A stretch of 64,000 nucleotides of DNA, taken from NCBI RefSeq assembly GCF_019097595.1, contig NC_080718.1, positions 15,050,657 to 15,114,656 of the forward strand, written 5' to 3'. The stretch is from Hemibagrus wyckioides. Its lineage: Eukaryota > Chordata > Actinopteri > Siluriformes > Bagridae. This document shows positions 21,793 to 34,300 of this stretch, one piece after another (the first letter of the stretch is position 1; every line of letters starts with the position of its first letter). The position numbers and the translations under genes were made by a program. The notes beneath the pieces are model-generated. The model worked only from the letters and a program-made list of their open reading frames with translations. It did not search any database and was not told the origin of the DNA.

Positions 21793-24700
21793 TTGTTTTT
21801 TACTCACTGCAAAAACTGCAAAGAGATTCCAGCTGATGATGCACAGAACTGTCATAAGCTTCAGGCTTCAGGTCTGTTAGAGAGTTGGTGTAAGTTCAGG
21901 ACACGAGACTGTCATGACGCAAAATGTCAGTCACCTCATCAGCAACGTCTTTTAAGATACACCATATTGCCAAAACATTTTGGGACACACCCCTCCAAAT
22001 TAGGTGTTGTTTTTCAGGGGTTGGGTTTGGACCCTTAGTTCCAGTGAAATAAACTCTTAATGATTCAGCATACCAAGATATTTTGGACATTTTTTGAAGT
22101 CCTGACCTCAACCCGGTAGAACACCTTTGGGATGAATTAGAGCGGAGACTGTGAGCCAGTCCAAAACTGGGACGTCTTGCCCTTTGCAGCTATAACAGCT
22201 TCAACTCTTCTGGGAAGGCTTTCCACAAGGTTTAGGAGTGTGTTTATGGGAATTTTTAACCATTCCTCTAGAAGTGCATTTGTGAGGTCAGACACTGATG
22301 CTGGACGAGAAGGTCTGGCTCACAGTCTCCATTCTAATTCATTCCAAAGATGTTCTCTTGAGTTGAGGTCAGGACTCTGTGCAGTTCCACCACACCAAAC
22401 TCACTCATCCATGTCTTTTATGGACCTTGCTTTGTGCACTGGTGTGCAGTCATATTGGAACAGGAAGGGGTCATCTCCAAACTGTTCCCACAAAGTTGTG
22501 GGCATGAAATTGTTCAAAATGTCTTGATACGCTGAAGCATTAAGAGTTCCGAATAGGGAAGGGTAAGAATTGTACTATAGTCAGCCACTAGTGGGGCTCA
22601 GAGACATTTTGGCTTTACTTTTAAATCCCTAAAAATATCCACCTATATATAGTCATTGGTTGTAGGCTAGACATTTAGTTTACAACCATTTCTGGACAGT
22701 TCATGCCCTTAAGTGACAGCAACAGCGGCTGTTACAGAGAATGCAGAGTCAGGCTTTATGCAATAGTGGTAAGTTGACTGCACCTGCTGCCCTGACTTGT
22801 ATAACCAGACAGATCTCTGCATGCAGGACAGCTCAGATTGGTTGCTGGGTCACTAGGCAAAAAAAAAGTCCCCGAAGGGGTCTATGCATTCACTAAGTTA
22901 GCAACACTGGCTCTGTCACACCTACTTTATTTTAGGATGGACTGTTAATTAGCTGATTACTAGAATCTGATGTTTTGGGAGCGTTTAAAATGCAAGAATG
23001 GGCAGGACAGGGGGTACTCTAGAACCAGGGTGGAGAACGTGATGTTTAATCAATCAATAAGTATAATATTGGAGAAAAAATACAGTCTAGGGATGTGGCA
23101 GCTTAGTGATTAAGATATTGGACTACTGATGGGATGGTTGTGAGTTCGAATCCCAACTCTTGAGCCCTTGAGCAATGCCCTTAATTGTGATTAATTATAA
23201 GTCACTCTGGATAAGGGTATCTGCCGTAAATGTAAATATTAGGGGAAAGCTTGTACATTCAGCCTGCATGTCTGGCCTCAAGCAGCACAGAGCTTTCATA
23301 GCCTCTCATAACCTTTTTCTCCTCAGCTGCAACTTTTTATTTTAATGAGCTAGGTAATGTATGCTTTCTTGTTTCTATTTCCCGTTCAAACAGAGCTTGT
23401 TTTTCAGTAACCACAGCCAGTTATCTCTCACTGCAACTGTCTGATCAAGTAGCAGTTCTATGGAGTAATAGTCCTCATTCTGCTGTATCACATAACACAT
23501 AACCTACAGAATAAACTGGTCCCTTGAGGTTCCCTAGCTGACACCTGGCTGAACAAAGCTCTGACTGTGGCGTTGAAAACACACAAGTGTCTCAATGTCC
23601 TTGTATGATGTCAGTAAGATTTCCCTTTACTGGGACTAAAGCACCAAATATGTTTAATCATCACAATTCCTGTTAACAAAGTGAGCATGGATGGTACACC
23701 AGGCCTTCTCGTGGTGCACCTGTATCTAACCTCACTAATGTGCTTGTGGATGAAACACATCCTAGGGGGTAGGGGGGCTAAATTAGGAATGGTTTGGTTC
23801 AAAAATGACACGTGTATGACGTTTTCCAAATCCTTTTGGCAATACAGCATAGCTGTTTGTGGGGATTTTCACCATATTTTTGTGATATGGCAAATTTCTG
23901 GCTTACAAGGTAAATAGAGAAATGTGTCTAAAATATGTGCCTTTAAACAGGGGGGGTGGGGGCATTGCACTATCCAGATTTCTGTTCTGGTAACTTCCTC
24001 TCTGGTTCCAGTCCACACTGGCATTTTAGAGTGGAAAAACCCAATCCCTGAGCATGGTGCACAGAAACAGTGCAGGACATGGGTGTGATAGAGTCCAATG
24101 AATGCTCAGCAGAATATTTCCAGGTTTCCGTCTCGCACCCCTAATCCATTTAGGTGTGCTGCACCCTGGAGAGGCTAAGCGAGTTCCCCAAGGGACTACT
24201 GTTGTCTAGGAATTTGAGTGTGGAATTGATGGAGATTAAGGGGTAGAAAGACTGCTTTGGATGCCCAGTGCTCTACTATCAAAGAGGCACTTGGCAACTT
24301 CTGCTGCTGCTCCTCTTTCACTGTATTCCCCCTAACTTGCTCTTCACTAGCTGGCACACCTTTTTGCTTGAACCCAGAATGGCATGAATAATAATGGGAG
24401 ATAACTATATATGCCTTCGTATAAAACAAAATTTGATTAAAGAGAGAGCCATGTCCTTGGAGATGTTGTGGGCCTGACCTCACCATGTGTGATTTGGTCT
24501 ATATGAGCTCATGGGTGTGCTAAATCAAACAGTGAAAGCAAAGAAAATTCCAGCACTGAAGAGTCAGGAGCCTGCAATCACAGATAGAGGAGCTCCAACA
24601 TGACAGCAAAACAGCCATGCTTCACTGAAATGTTGGAAGTGCCAATTTCGGAATTTCAGCAATTCACTGAACATTTACGGTTGCATCAGCAAACACAGTT

Positions 24701-27700
24701 TATAGGATTTTCCACTGGTTAGTCTGTTGCGTCAGCCAGCATTTCTCTGATTTTTACCATATTTTGAATTTCCCTCTATTTGCAAATAGCCATGGCGTCC
24801 TTGGGTCATCAAAAAGTCTTCTTTTGTCATAAATTAAATAAATAACCTAGTTTTATTTACACAGTCGTACTCATTTAAGGTTATTAGAGATCTATTCGAA
24901 TTCTTTTCCTTGTGTGATTGCGTATATTTTGTGAAGATTTGACGTATCATACAGCCTTACTTGCAGAAGGCAGAGCATTGTGTGGAATTGAGGCTAGCAT
25001 TAACACACATATGTCTGGGAAATTTATTGATTTACTATGTCGGAAAAATTAAGTTGGGTTTTTTTTTCTTGATGTAGATTAAACGTAAGTATATAAAGTA
25101 TTTTTAATATAGTTTTATGTACTGAAAAACTCTTACATTTTATTGCATTTACATTGGAAATTAAAATTTCTTAAGATATCTATAAGACCATGTGGAGGTG
25201 GCTCAAGAAAATAAATGAAAGAAAACGCATTTGATTAATTAAAATGTTTGTTAAGAAATTGTATTTTGTTTGACATTGTCTTCCTTACAAGCATTTTTTT
25301 TTTGAAATTTCAGTTTGCTGAAGAGTCTTAGCAGTTCATTTCTATTTAGATTTTTTCATATTTGCATTTCTATGCTAGGTTAAGCTTGGATTTAGTTCAC
25401 TGACACAGTGTACATGTTCAGGTTCATAGTCAAGCCTTTAACGAATGACTGCAAAATTTCTTCACCTGCTCTGCACTGGTGATCAGTAGCTGATTCAAAC
25501 ACAGTGCTTGAGGTTCATTGGAATACGTGTGCAATATCCAAGCACCCATTTCCCGAAATCACTTCCTGTTCTGGCCAGTAGATGGCAGAGTTTGGTGTTA
25601 GTTATAAACTACTGACAAGTTCATTTGTCTTTGCATCTCAGCCTCATTGTTTCAGTTTATGTATTGTTCATTTGTCCTGTTTGAGTCTGTGATGTTTGCT
25701 TGTGTGTCTTTTATAGAGAATCAGGAAAAAAAAGAAGGCTTGAGAAAAAGGAAAGTACACTCAGACGTACGGTTGAGGATGTTAAAGGCTTTAAAATATC
25801 AGTTGTTGTGGTGTGTGTACTTTGTGTGGCATTGCATAAAGACCTGTGGAAGGGAATGGATGTGGGATGGTGTATACATTATTGGATGAGTGAGGAGGCT
25901 TGTGTATAGAGTGTGTTTGAATATGACTGCATTCTGTCTGCGAATGGGGACGGTGGAGAGACTGAATGTGTTTGCGTGTGCGCACGCGTGCATGCCAGTG
26001 CCTGCCTGGGGATCAGGGGAGCGTCACGCGATGGAAGAGAATGAGCGTGTCGCTTATGAAGTGTCACACTGGGAAGATTTGCAGGTTTTGATCCGGGCAA
26101 ATTAATGCAAAACCCCAGTGCAAGTATTTGATTTGGGAAAACTTTCGGGAGCTGACTTGTCTCTTAATAATAATTATTGGGTTTACATTAATTTCCCTCT
26201 CTGTTATTTCTACCACAGGAGAGTTGATCACCGCTGCTTGTGAGCTGGGGGTAAGCATTAGCCGTTATTGTTTAATCAATTCACTCATTAACTCTTAGAA
26301 GCATTAAGGAAGTTTAATTAAGTATGTGGGGAGAAAAAAAATGGTTGATTAATTTACTTTGCAGGCTACAGGTTTTTTTTTCTTCTTCTTCATCCCCTTT
26401 TTATGTTCTTCTTTTTCTAAGTTAGGAGTAGAGAATGCAATAATTTGCTACCCCGTTCTTTAAATCCAATTAGACAGAATGGTAAGGCAATGGCTTTTGT
26501 AGGCTTTGCCTTATGTATAGTATAAGGCTCATTATTCTCAACCTCTCTGCTTTTTGTGCATGCATGTGTGTGCTTGTGTAAGCCGCGAAGAATGAACCAA
26601 ATCGGGTTAACAGTTATAATAAGTTTTATTATTTAATAAAGTTTATTACGCTGCCGTGATCCTTTTAGGGAGGCTGTGGCAGTGTCAGTATGCCAGTAAT
26701 CCCTCGCTCCCTCTGTCCGTGTGGCCTCGGGCTGGAGCGCTCTCTCCGGGCAGTAGGCCGCTGGCTGTACCCTACCCCTCCTCCCTCGAGCACTGGATCT
26801 ACTCCTTTAAGCTCCCTGAGGCATGCCCGCCACACTCCATCCCAGCTCTCGACCTGTGTGTTCTACACTTCTGCAGTGTACCACACACACACAGGCACAA
26901 TTCTGCTTCCCTTTCCACCTTCCTCACCATACACTCTGCTAACACGCATGCCTGAATGATATCACCACACACACACACACACACCCCTCTATTTCCACCT
27001 CATGATCACCTTGTTGGCACTGCAGGGTGCCCTTCCTGACCCTACCATCTGTTTGCCATACTGTCTCTGTTTCTTCTGTCCTTTCCGTGCCCTCTGTTTC
27101 TCTCACACTCTCTTTCATTCTCTTCTCTCCATCCCACAGTGTGCCATGTTATTTCTTTTTTTTCTCCCTTTCCCACAATATATCATTTGTCAATAATTAC
27201 CTCAAGGTCTTTGCAGTATTCATATTCCAGCAGCAATAATGCAAAAACAAAAACACAGCAGAACACATTTGTTTATGCTCCATTAGCAGTCTGACCAAAT
27301 TCCAGTGTTTTCTGTGGGTGTGTGTTAATAGTGTAACTGGCATGCTCCATTTTTTTTAAACCCCACTTTGCTTTAATACATACGTTGCGAGACAATGTGT
27401 GATTATGGTGTATAACAATATATAGACAACATTTTCTTTCTGTGTACATAATGCTTTAATCAAACGCATATATTTTTTTTGGTCAGCACACATGCTAAGT
27501 CATACTCTGTCATTTTTCTTAAGGATTGTGTATCTTCATACAGAGCTCTTGTGCTCTCATTCTCTCATCTCTCAGACATCCCCTTACTGTAGAGTGTACT
27601 GTGTGTCTCTGCCATGCCTCTGTGTGTTATCAGGCCAGTAGGAGAGCGGCAGCATTTAATAGCTCAGCCCTTATCGCTCCTGAGGGGACTTAGTGCCTAA

Positions 27701-28292
27701 TTGCTGGGAATGCAACGAGACAGCAGATCAGGGCTTTGGAGGGTTATCAGGAGGAGATGTGTATGTGTCTGTGTGTATGTGTCTGTGAGATTGATGCTGA
27801 GTAGCTGTAACTAATAAAACAGAGACTGTCCTTGAGTAGAGAGCAGGAAGAGGATAAGAGGGGGGGGGGGTCAGGTCACATTCATCCTGTGCTTCTTTTT
27901 TTTTTTGTTGCAGTATGTCAGTTTTCTGAATGTTGTCTTCTCTCAGGTGGCCCATCCCCCTGGATATCCTCTCTTCACCATGTTGGCCTCACTGGCCCTC
28001 CGTCTGGTTCCTGCCACTTCTCCTGCACATGCCATCAATGTGCTGTGTGCTGTGCTGGGGGCCATGGCTAGCGGGGCGCTCTGCTACACTGTCTGCAGGT
28101 AGGAACCTCTCACCTGTGAGTATAATACAGTACTATAATACAGATTCTGTCTGATCAAGCCTTTATGCAATGAAAACAGGAATAGAAAGGGGCAGTGCTT
28201 CTGCATGTTATTCATTAGGGATGCATCAACACAATTTTATCAGACCTTGTGTGAATGCATTTTATTTTGTTTCTCGTTAATACTGATATAGA

Positions 28293-28376
<84 letters not shown>

Positions 28377-31300
28377 AAATCACGGAACATGATATTTAGC
28401 TCTGTTTTATGTTTGAAATGTTCTGTATAAAATTGTTTGCATGCCTGCTCATTTATACCTGCTGCCAGGCTCATTCTTTATAGCATAAAGTATTACTGGT
28501 GGGTTTTGTTCCATGTTAGAAAAGTTCTTCTGTACAGCTCTATATAAATTGTTTTTATTTTCGTTGTTATTTTCACCCCTCAAGCACTGACTGCAGACAT
28601 TAGATTTTGCCTAGCCAGTGTTTCTTCTAGAGTCATTTGTGTGCTAGCAGTGAACTCCTCATGCTGAGATGTATATGTTTGAGTTAGGGTTGCTTGTATA
28701 GTGGTAAGATGCTATAGTACACTTTGCAGTCTGCTTTTTGATTTTGATTGCCATCAGATATCCTGAAATAGATGCAGATTGCTCTCATTTTGTTTCATCC
28801 TGTTCAATAGAACAATACTGAAACCTTTGTATTTACTGATACTGATACCCATTGTGTATTATTCTCTTTAAAAACTTTAAAATTTGTTTTTTTTTTCATG
28901 TTTTATAGTTAAAATCTTTCACGCAAACCTACTTGCATTGTTACTGCAATTTATAAATATAAAAACATATGTCCTAATAATCTAATTTATCCATTTTTAT
29001 AAATATAATAAAATAAATCCTAACAAAAGCAGTGTAACAAAAAATTTTTCCAAAGATTTTCCAAATCTTATTCCACTCATTACCATTTGTCACATCCACT
29101 GTTGGTTAAATATTGATACTGGATACGGATTCGTGCCATCTCTACTGCCATCTCTATTGTTTTTCTAAGAAATATGAGGACTGATATCTGATGCCATTAC
29201 CAGTATCAATGCATTTCTAATATTTATAGCCAACACCAGGTAAACAAAAACTGCAGCGTCAGTTCATGTACAATATTCTTTTATTTAAAACGTTAAAAAG
29301 CTGAGAAATCCTACCAAACTATGTTTGCATGTTTGCATCTGCACATATTAATACATTTCTTTGCTGTTCAGGACTTCCTTAATGACGTAAATATTGTATG
29401 ACTTGCCTGAGGTCAGAGGAGCCGCTTCAGTAGAGTTTGTAAACCAAGCTGACCAAAGATTTGCCCTGAGGCCACTTGTAAAATGCAACTCCTGCTCTTA
29501 ATCCAGAAAGGATTTAGATCCAATTTTGGATTAAGAGACTAAAAAGTCATTACCCATATCCTGGGCTTCCACCTCCTTACATCCCTGCAGCTGATAGGGG
29601 ATACACACACACACACACAGACACCCACACACTTGCACACAAAGATGCAGAACAGATTACATTGGTGCCACACATTCCAGTGCAAAAGCCCTCGTTGCTC
29701 TTATTTGTCAGTATATAATCTATATTTTCAACTGATTGTATAATAGGTTTTAATGGTTTGTGGTTTTGGCCTCTTGCTCATCTGCTGGGCTGAGAGCTGG
29801 AACTGGCAAGCGTGAGATGCCAGGGCTGGGAGGGGGAGACATTTTGGGGCATCAGAGCTTCCGGCACAGTCTGGGATGCCCTTCTGGATTGGCATTAGGG
29901 TCTTCAGGTATACACTCTATGCCTGGTGGGAGAGCTGAAATGGCATACCACACCCAGCAAGAGCACTACTGGGCAGGCCTGTCCCCACACTGCCACCCTG
30001 GCAACTTGCGCCACTTCATTCCACTGCGCCTATATGCACTTTGTCATCTTAAAGTTGGGGATGTGCATATAAATTGTGTTATTTAAATAACGTGAGTCAG
30101 TAAGATACATTAAGGTGCCATTGTCCAAAAAGTGTTTTGCAATAGTGTGCTAATTTCTTCAATTTTAATTAGCAATATTTTAAGAAAAGCATTGCATTTA
30201 AGTTTATATAGAATCTCTGGCTGAGAATGTGAGTTAAACAAATATATGGAGTAACTAACAAACACCGCATGAACCCAGTTATTATTTCAATTATTCAAAT
30301 GAATTGGAAGATCCACAGCATCATGAGTCTTTGATGTTCCAAGTCAAATGGGGTGGATGTCTGTGTATACTGATGGGTTTCGAAGCCATTTCCTTTCAAA
30401 AACTGAGTTACCCGCGTCTCAAACCCATCACTTGGCCTCCCTTTGATTTGTCAATTACTGAAACACTTTTCTTAACTACATGGTTGATAGCCAAATTGAA
30501 TGTCGTATTATGTTTCCACACTGGTGCTTGATGAGACTTTGAGGTAGGCCGGCCTCAATAATAATGGTAATTGTTGAATGTTGCTTTCAAACTTGTAGGG
30601 AATATATAGTTATTTGAGAGCTTTGAACTTCTAGTTCATGAGAAATATTTTCTACTCATTAAAATAATAATTTAGATTTTATTAATACAAATTTTAAGTC
30701 TTCTGAAGATATATTTTTCCTAAAGCATTCTAAAGTTTCTGATAGACAATTTACCTAATAAATAAGCAGCAACTCTCATTTATGTAGATCATTTACACTA
30801 CCAAGAACGCCATGCCATTCAGGTATTCTTAAATACCTGTGCTGAATTTGGTTAGTCTTCTAGTCCTGGTACCCTGTGAGTTGAACCGGGATGTACAGTA
30901 CTGGTGGAGATAAATGTATTGAGGGCCATTGAAAGAGCAAACACAATCAGATAGATGTCCTGATGAATGTCTCTGGCTAGAATTGCTTCTTTAGGCACAA
31001 GAGTTTTCAGTAGTAGACTAATGATGTGTGAAGTTTCTCACTCTTTTCAAAAGTCCTTTCCCCGGCTCATTTATGAGGCGAACCGTTTAAGTAGGTTTAA
31101 AATTCATTTTTATTTATTTACCCACAGTAATGTTTTCTTATCACAAATTAACTGAGTGAACGTTTTTGTTCATTTACTCATTTTCATTAAGTGATGCTTT
31201 TCAGTAAGCAGTAGAGCAGTGAAGCCAATCCCAGCAACAGTGGGCAGAAGAATTAACTCTGGATGGGACAACAGTCAATGGCAAGGCATTATGCACACAC

Positions 31301-34300
31301 ACATTCCTATCTAGCTGCAATTTAGCATAGCCAAGCTGCTTATCTGCATATTCTTGGACAGTGGAAGGAAACCAGAGAACTTGAGAACCAGAGAAAAGCC
31401 ACATGGACACAGGAAAAACATGTAAAGCTTCATGCAGACAGTAACCCAAGCTCCATGCACAGTTTAAGATTAGATGAGATGATAGTTTATATTTTTAGAT
31501 TTGAGCTTTTTTCCTACTTTATACTATGTCTGCTGTCTACTATCTTATTACTCGCTAATACTATCAAGTCACCACTTCACCTACTTTCACTGGTATGTTT
31601 ATGCAGTGGAAATGTGACGTGCACTCAGCCAGGATATTGACAGACCCGAGTTCCCATTTGTTGCTGAGCTGTGGTAATCTGTGCTGTTTGGTGAAGAACT
31701 GCTATTAGATGATTCACAGTCTATTTTGAACACGTAAACTGAACAACAATGAATAGTAACCATTTTTATAAAAATCCTATGAATCAATGGATATTTAATC
31801 AGTAAACAACTATCACTCAGCATTTTCCACACCTTCCTGAGAACTTCATTACATAACACAATCAGCCATGTGGTCTAAAAGGGACTCCACCCATCCTCCC
31901 TGCTGCTTATTCGCCCAGGCCTCTCTCTTCCACACATGCGATGGTACACACCTGCCAAGATCAGGCTGGACCTGAGTACAGCATCTGATTTCACAGCTGG
32001 CTGCGCTCCAGAGCCCACCTGTCTCACTGTGTATTTGTTTTTCTAGGGGCCTTCACCATATGGATGTAACTCTGCTCTTCACATCATAGCTTCTCTATCA
32101 GCTTTTTAAATCAGGTCCTGTTAATGTTGCATGTGTGAGTGATTTCAGACTATTTGAAATGTTTAAGTTCTTTACGTTTGATATATACCAATCTTCATTT
32201 CTGTTAGCAAGGCTTATTAGCACATTCAAAATGTTTGCCTTAACCTAATGGTAAGCCATGCCCGGTGTCATATCACACACCGAGACACTGCTGATACATG
32301 GCCACCCTCAGCATGACCAATGCTTCATTTGAGATACATGCAGTAATACGCCTTAACAGATATTTAATAAAGACGTCTTTTACTCTGATTATTCGGTTCA
32401 GAATAAAGGGAAATACAGTTATTTTACAGTATTATACAATTACTCTAATTTCTCTTTGCCTGGAGGCCCAAGATTGTGTCTGCCACACTGGAAGTCAGTA
32501 TTACATCCATATTACATTTCTCCATCTCCACAGGCACTTCCTAATAGCAGTCGCCAAGCAAGGAGAGGATCAGCATTTGCCTATTACCATATGTTCAAAA
32601 TTAATACAGTCTATACAACTGTGTATAATTCAGAACCACGGATGCCTAATGACTTTGCTGCAATAATGATGGTGGAAGAAATTACTGAATGACTTACACG
32701 CTTAGAGTCTGTTTGTCCACATGGTGCGGGTAGTTAGGGGATTAAAGATGGCTTGCTGTGGGAAATTGTTTTAGTGTCCGTATTGTTTGGGGAATGATTA
32801 ATTTTTAGAATACACTGCACAGAATGCTCTATAATGTCCTGTTTCAACCTTTCCTCTCACCTTTAAACACCCCTCAGCGGTTCTCATAGACATCGCTCAT
32901 ATACTGTAAGTTTGAGCGGGGTTTTTTGTTGCAAGATATAATACAAATATCAGTTCTTGTGCTACTTCTTTCTTTTTAATACTTGTAAATCAGTGGTTAA
33001 AAAAAAGTGATGTCATATACTGTAACACTATTTCCTGCTCCAGTGGATGCTTTGTAATATGTGGAGATACTTTTCAGAGTAAGTACTCAAATCCATTATA
33101 ATGGATCAAATATGTAGCACCTTGAATTAACTGATGATGATTAATTATTCACTGTTTATATCACTCCTACTGTTTAACCCCTTAAACTCCTAAAGCTTTT
33201 CTGGGGTCCAGAATTATATTAATTATATGTTGCTTATTAGTTTAACTATATTTAATGAATAATTGATAATACGTTACTGAATAAAGTGCCTCACTCCAAT
33301 CCAGTCAAATAAATCATGCATAGTCATAGACAGATTATTGAGTTGCTTAAGTCAGTTTTCTGGTTGTGCCATTGGCAAATTAATATATTACTTTGTATTT
33401 TCTTGTTTTTAGACTGAAGGCTGACAGCTCATTTGTGAGCATAGTTGAGGTCATGAAATCCTAATGTGAATGTGGTATATGGGCTATTTTAATCACACTT
33501 TTTTAAATTGTTATTTTGCGTGGTCAAAGAAATAAAAATCATGACACTGTTTTCGTTCAATTGAAACGCTCTCTTATACAGAAAACCTGCCCTCATATCA
33601 AAGGACAAGCTAATGAGGCATTCATCTGCTATGATTTAGCACAATTTGTTTTTCTTGGATAAATAGTGCACAGGTTTTTAACAGCATTTAAATCATGTAG
33701 TTATGTCTGCATACTGTTCCAGTATTAAATCTTCACTACACATATGTAACTCAGCTTTGAATACGCTAACCGAATGATAACGAAGGTGCAAGTTTAAGAA
33801 GTTAACAGTAAATATCCTATCAATCTAACATAAATGGGACACATGAGAAGGAAATATACATTACATATTTTACCACCTTTCCACTCTTCTTAGAGAACAA
33901 CTGTTTATGCTGATGGTCTGTATGAAAAGATAAGCGTATGATATATGTATGTATAACTACCTCTGCATGAGTGAGTGCTGATTTTTGTTGAACAGCTGCA
34001 AAGATGAGCTACAGAAGTGCACACAGCAGCATCTCAGACAGCACACTGAGATAAAAGCATGTATGCCTCTAATGCTGCACTGGAGTGTCACTCATCCTCT
34101 CTTATCACAGAGCTGAGAGAGAGAGAAGCAGACAGAGATGGAGAGGAAGAAGGAGAGACCCGGGTGGTCCTGCAAGTATATAAACGAGAGCCGTGTAGCA
34201 TGCGGCTCATCACACCTTCCCTTAGACAAACTGACACTCGTAAATAGAGAGATGTCAAGCGTCATTAGAGGGATAGAGATTTAAGGAGGGGAGTGAATGC

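Larger units (their letters stand above)
21690..26218 (+). other. tmem260 intron 1
   Basis: A 4.5-kb intron with a CT/GT microsatellite, an inverted Tc1 remnant, a SINE and a CTCF-type motif (all listed separately). The stretches 22565-23089 and 23240-25570 hold nothing else I could recognise. A 78-residue open frame at 23681-23917 and others are unsupported. Confidence 0.85.
26251..27946 (+). other. tmem260 intron 2
   Basis: A 1.7-kb intron. It contains a pyrimidine-rich and GC-richer section at 26640-27180 with short CA runs, a candidate regulatory block near 27620-27740, and a G-run near 27861-27870. Open frames through the pyrimidine-rich section are low-complexity and unsupported. Confidence 0.8.

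Noticed and set aside
22586..22600. Second CTCF site (CCACTAGTGGGGC)
   Set aside because: It breaks the core at a key position and lies next to the Tc1 remnant.
23090..23238. A tRNA gene
   Set aside because: A and B boxes are present but a cloverleaf is not maintained and the SINE tail follows, so it is a SINE.
26656..27239. Pyrimidine-rich plus-strand frames in intron 2
   Set aside because: Low-complexity Ser/Pro/Leu translations without homology, located between well supported tmem260 exons.
28277..28474. Minus-strand frame with a long isoleucine run
   Set aside because: Artefact of the (ATT)n microsatellite.
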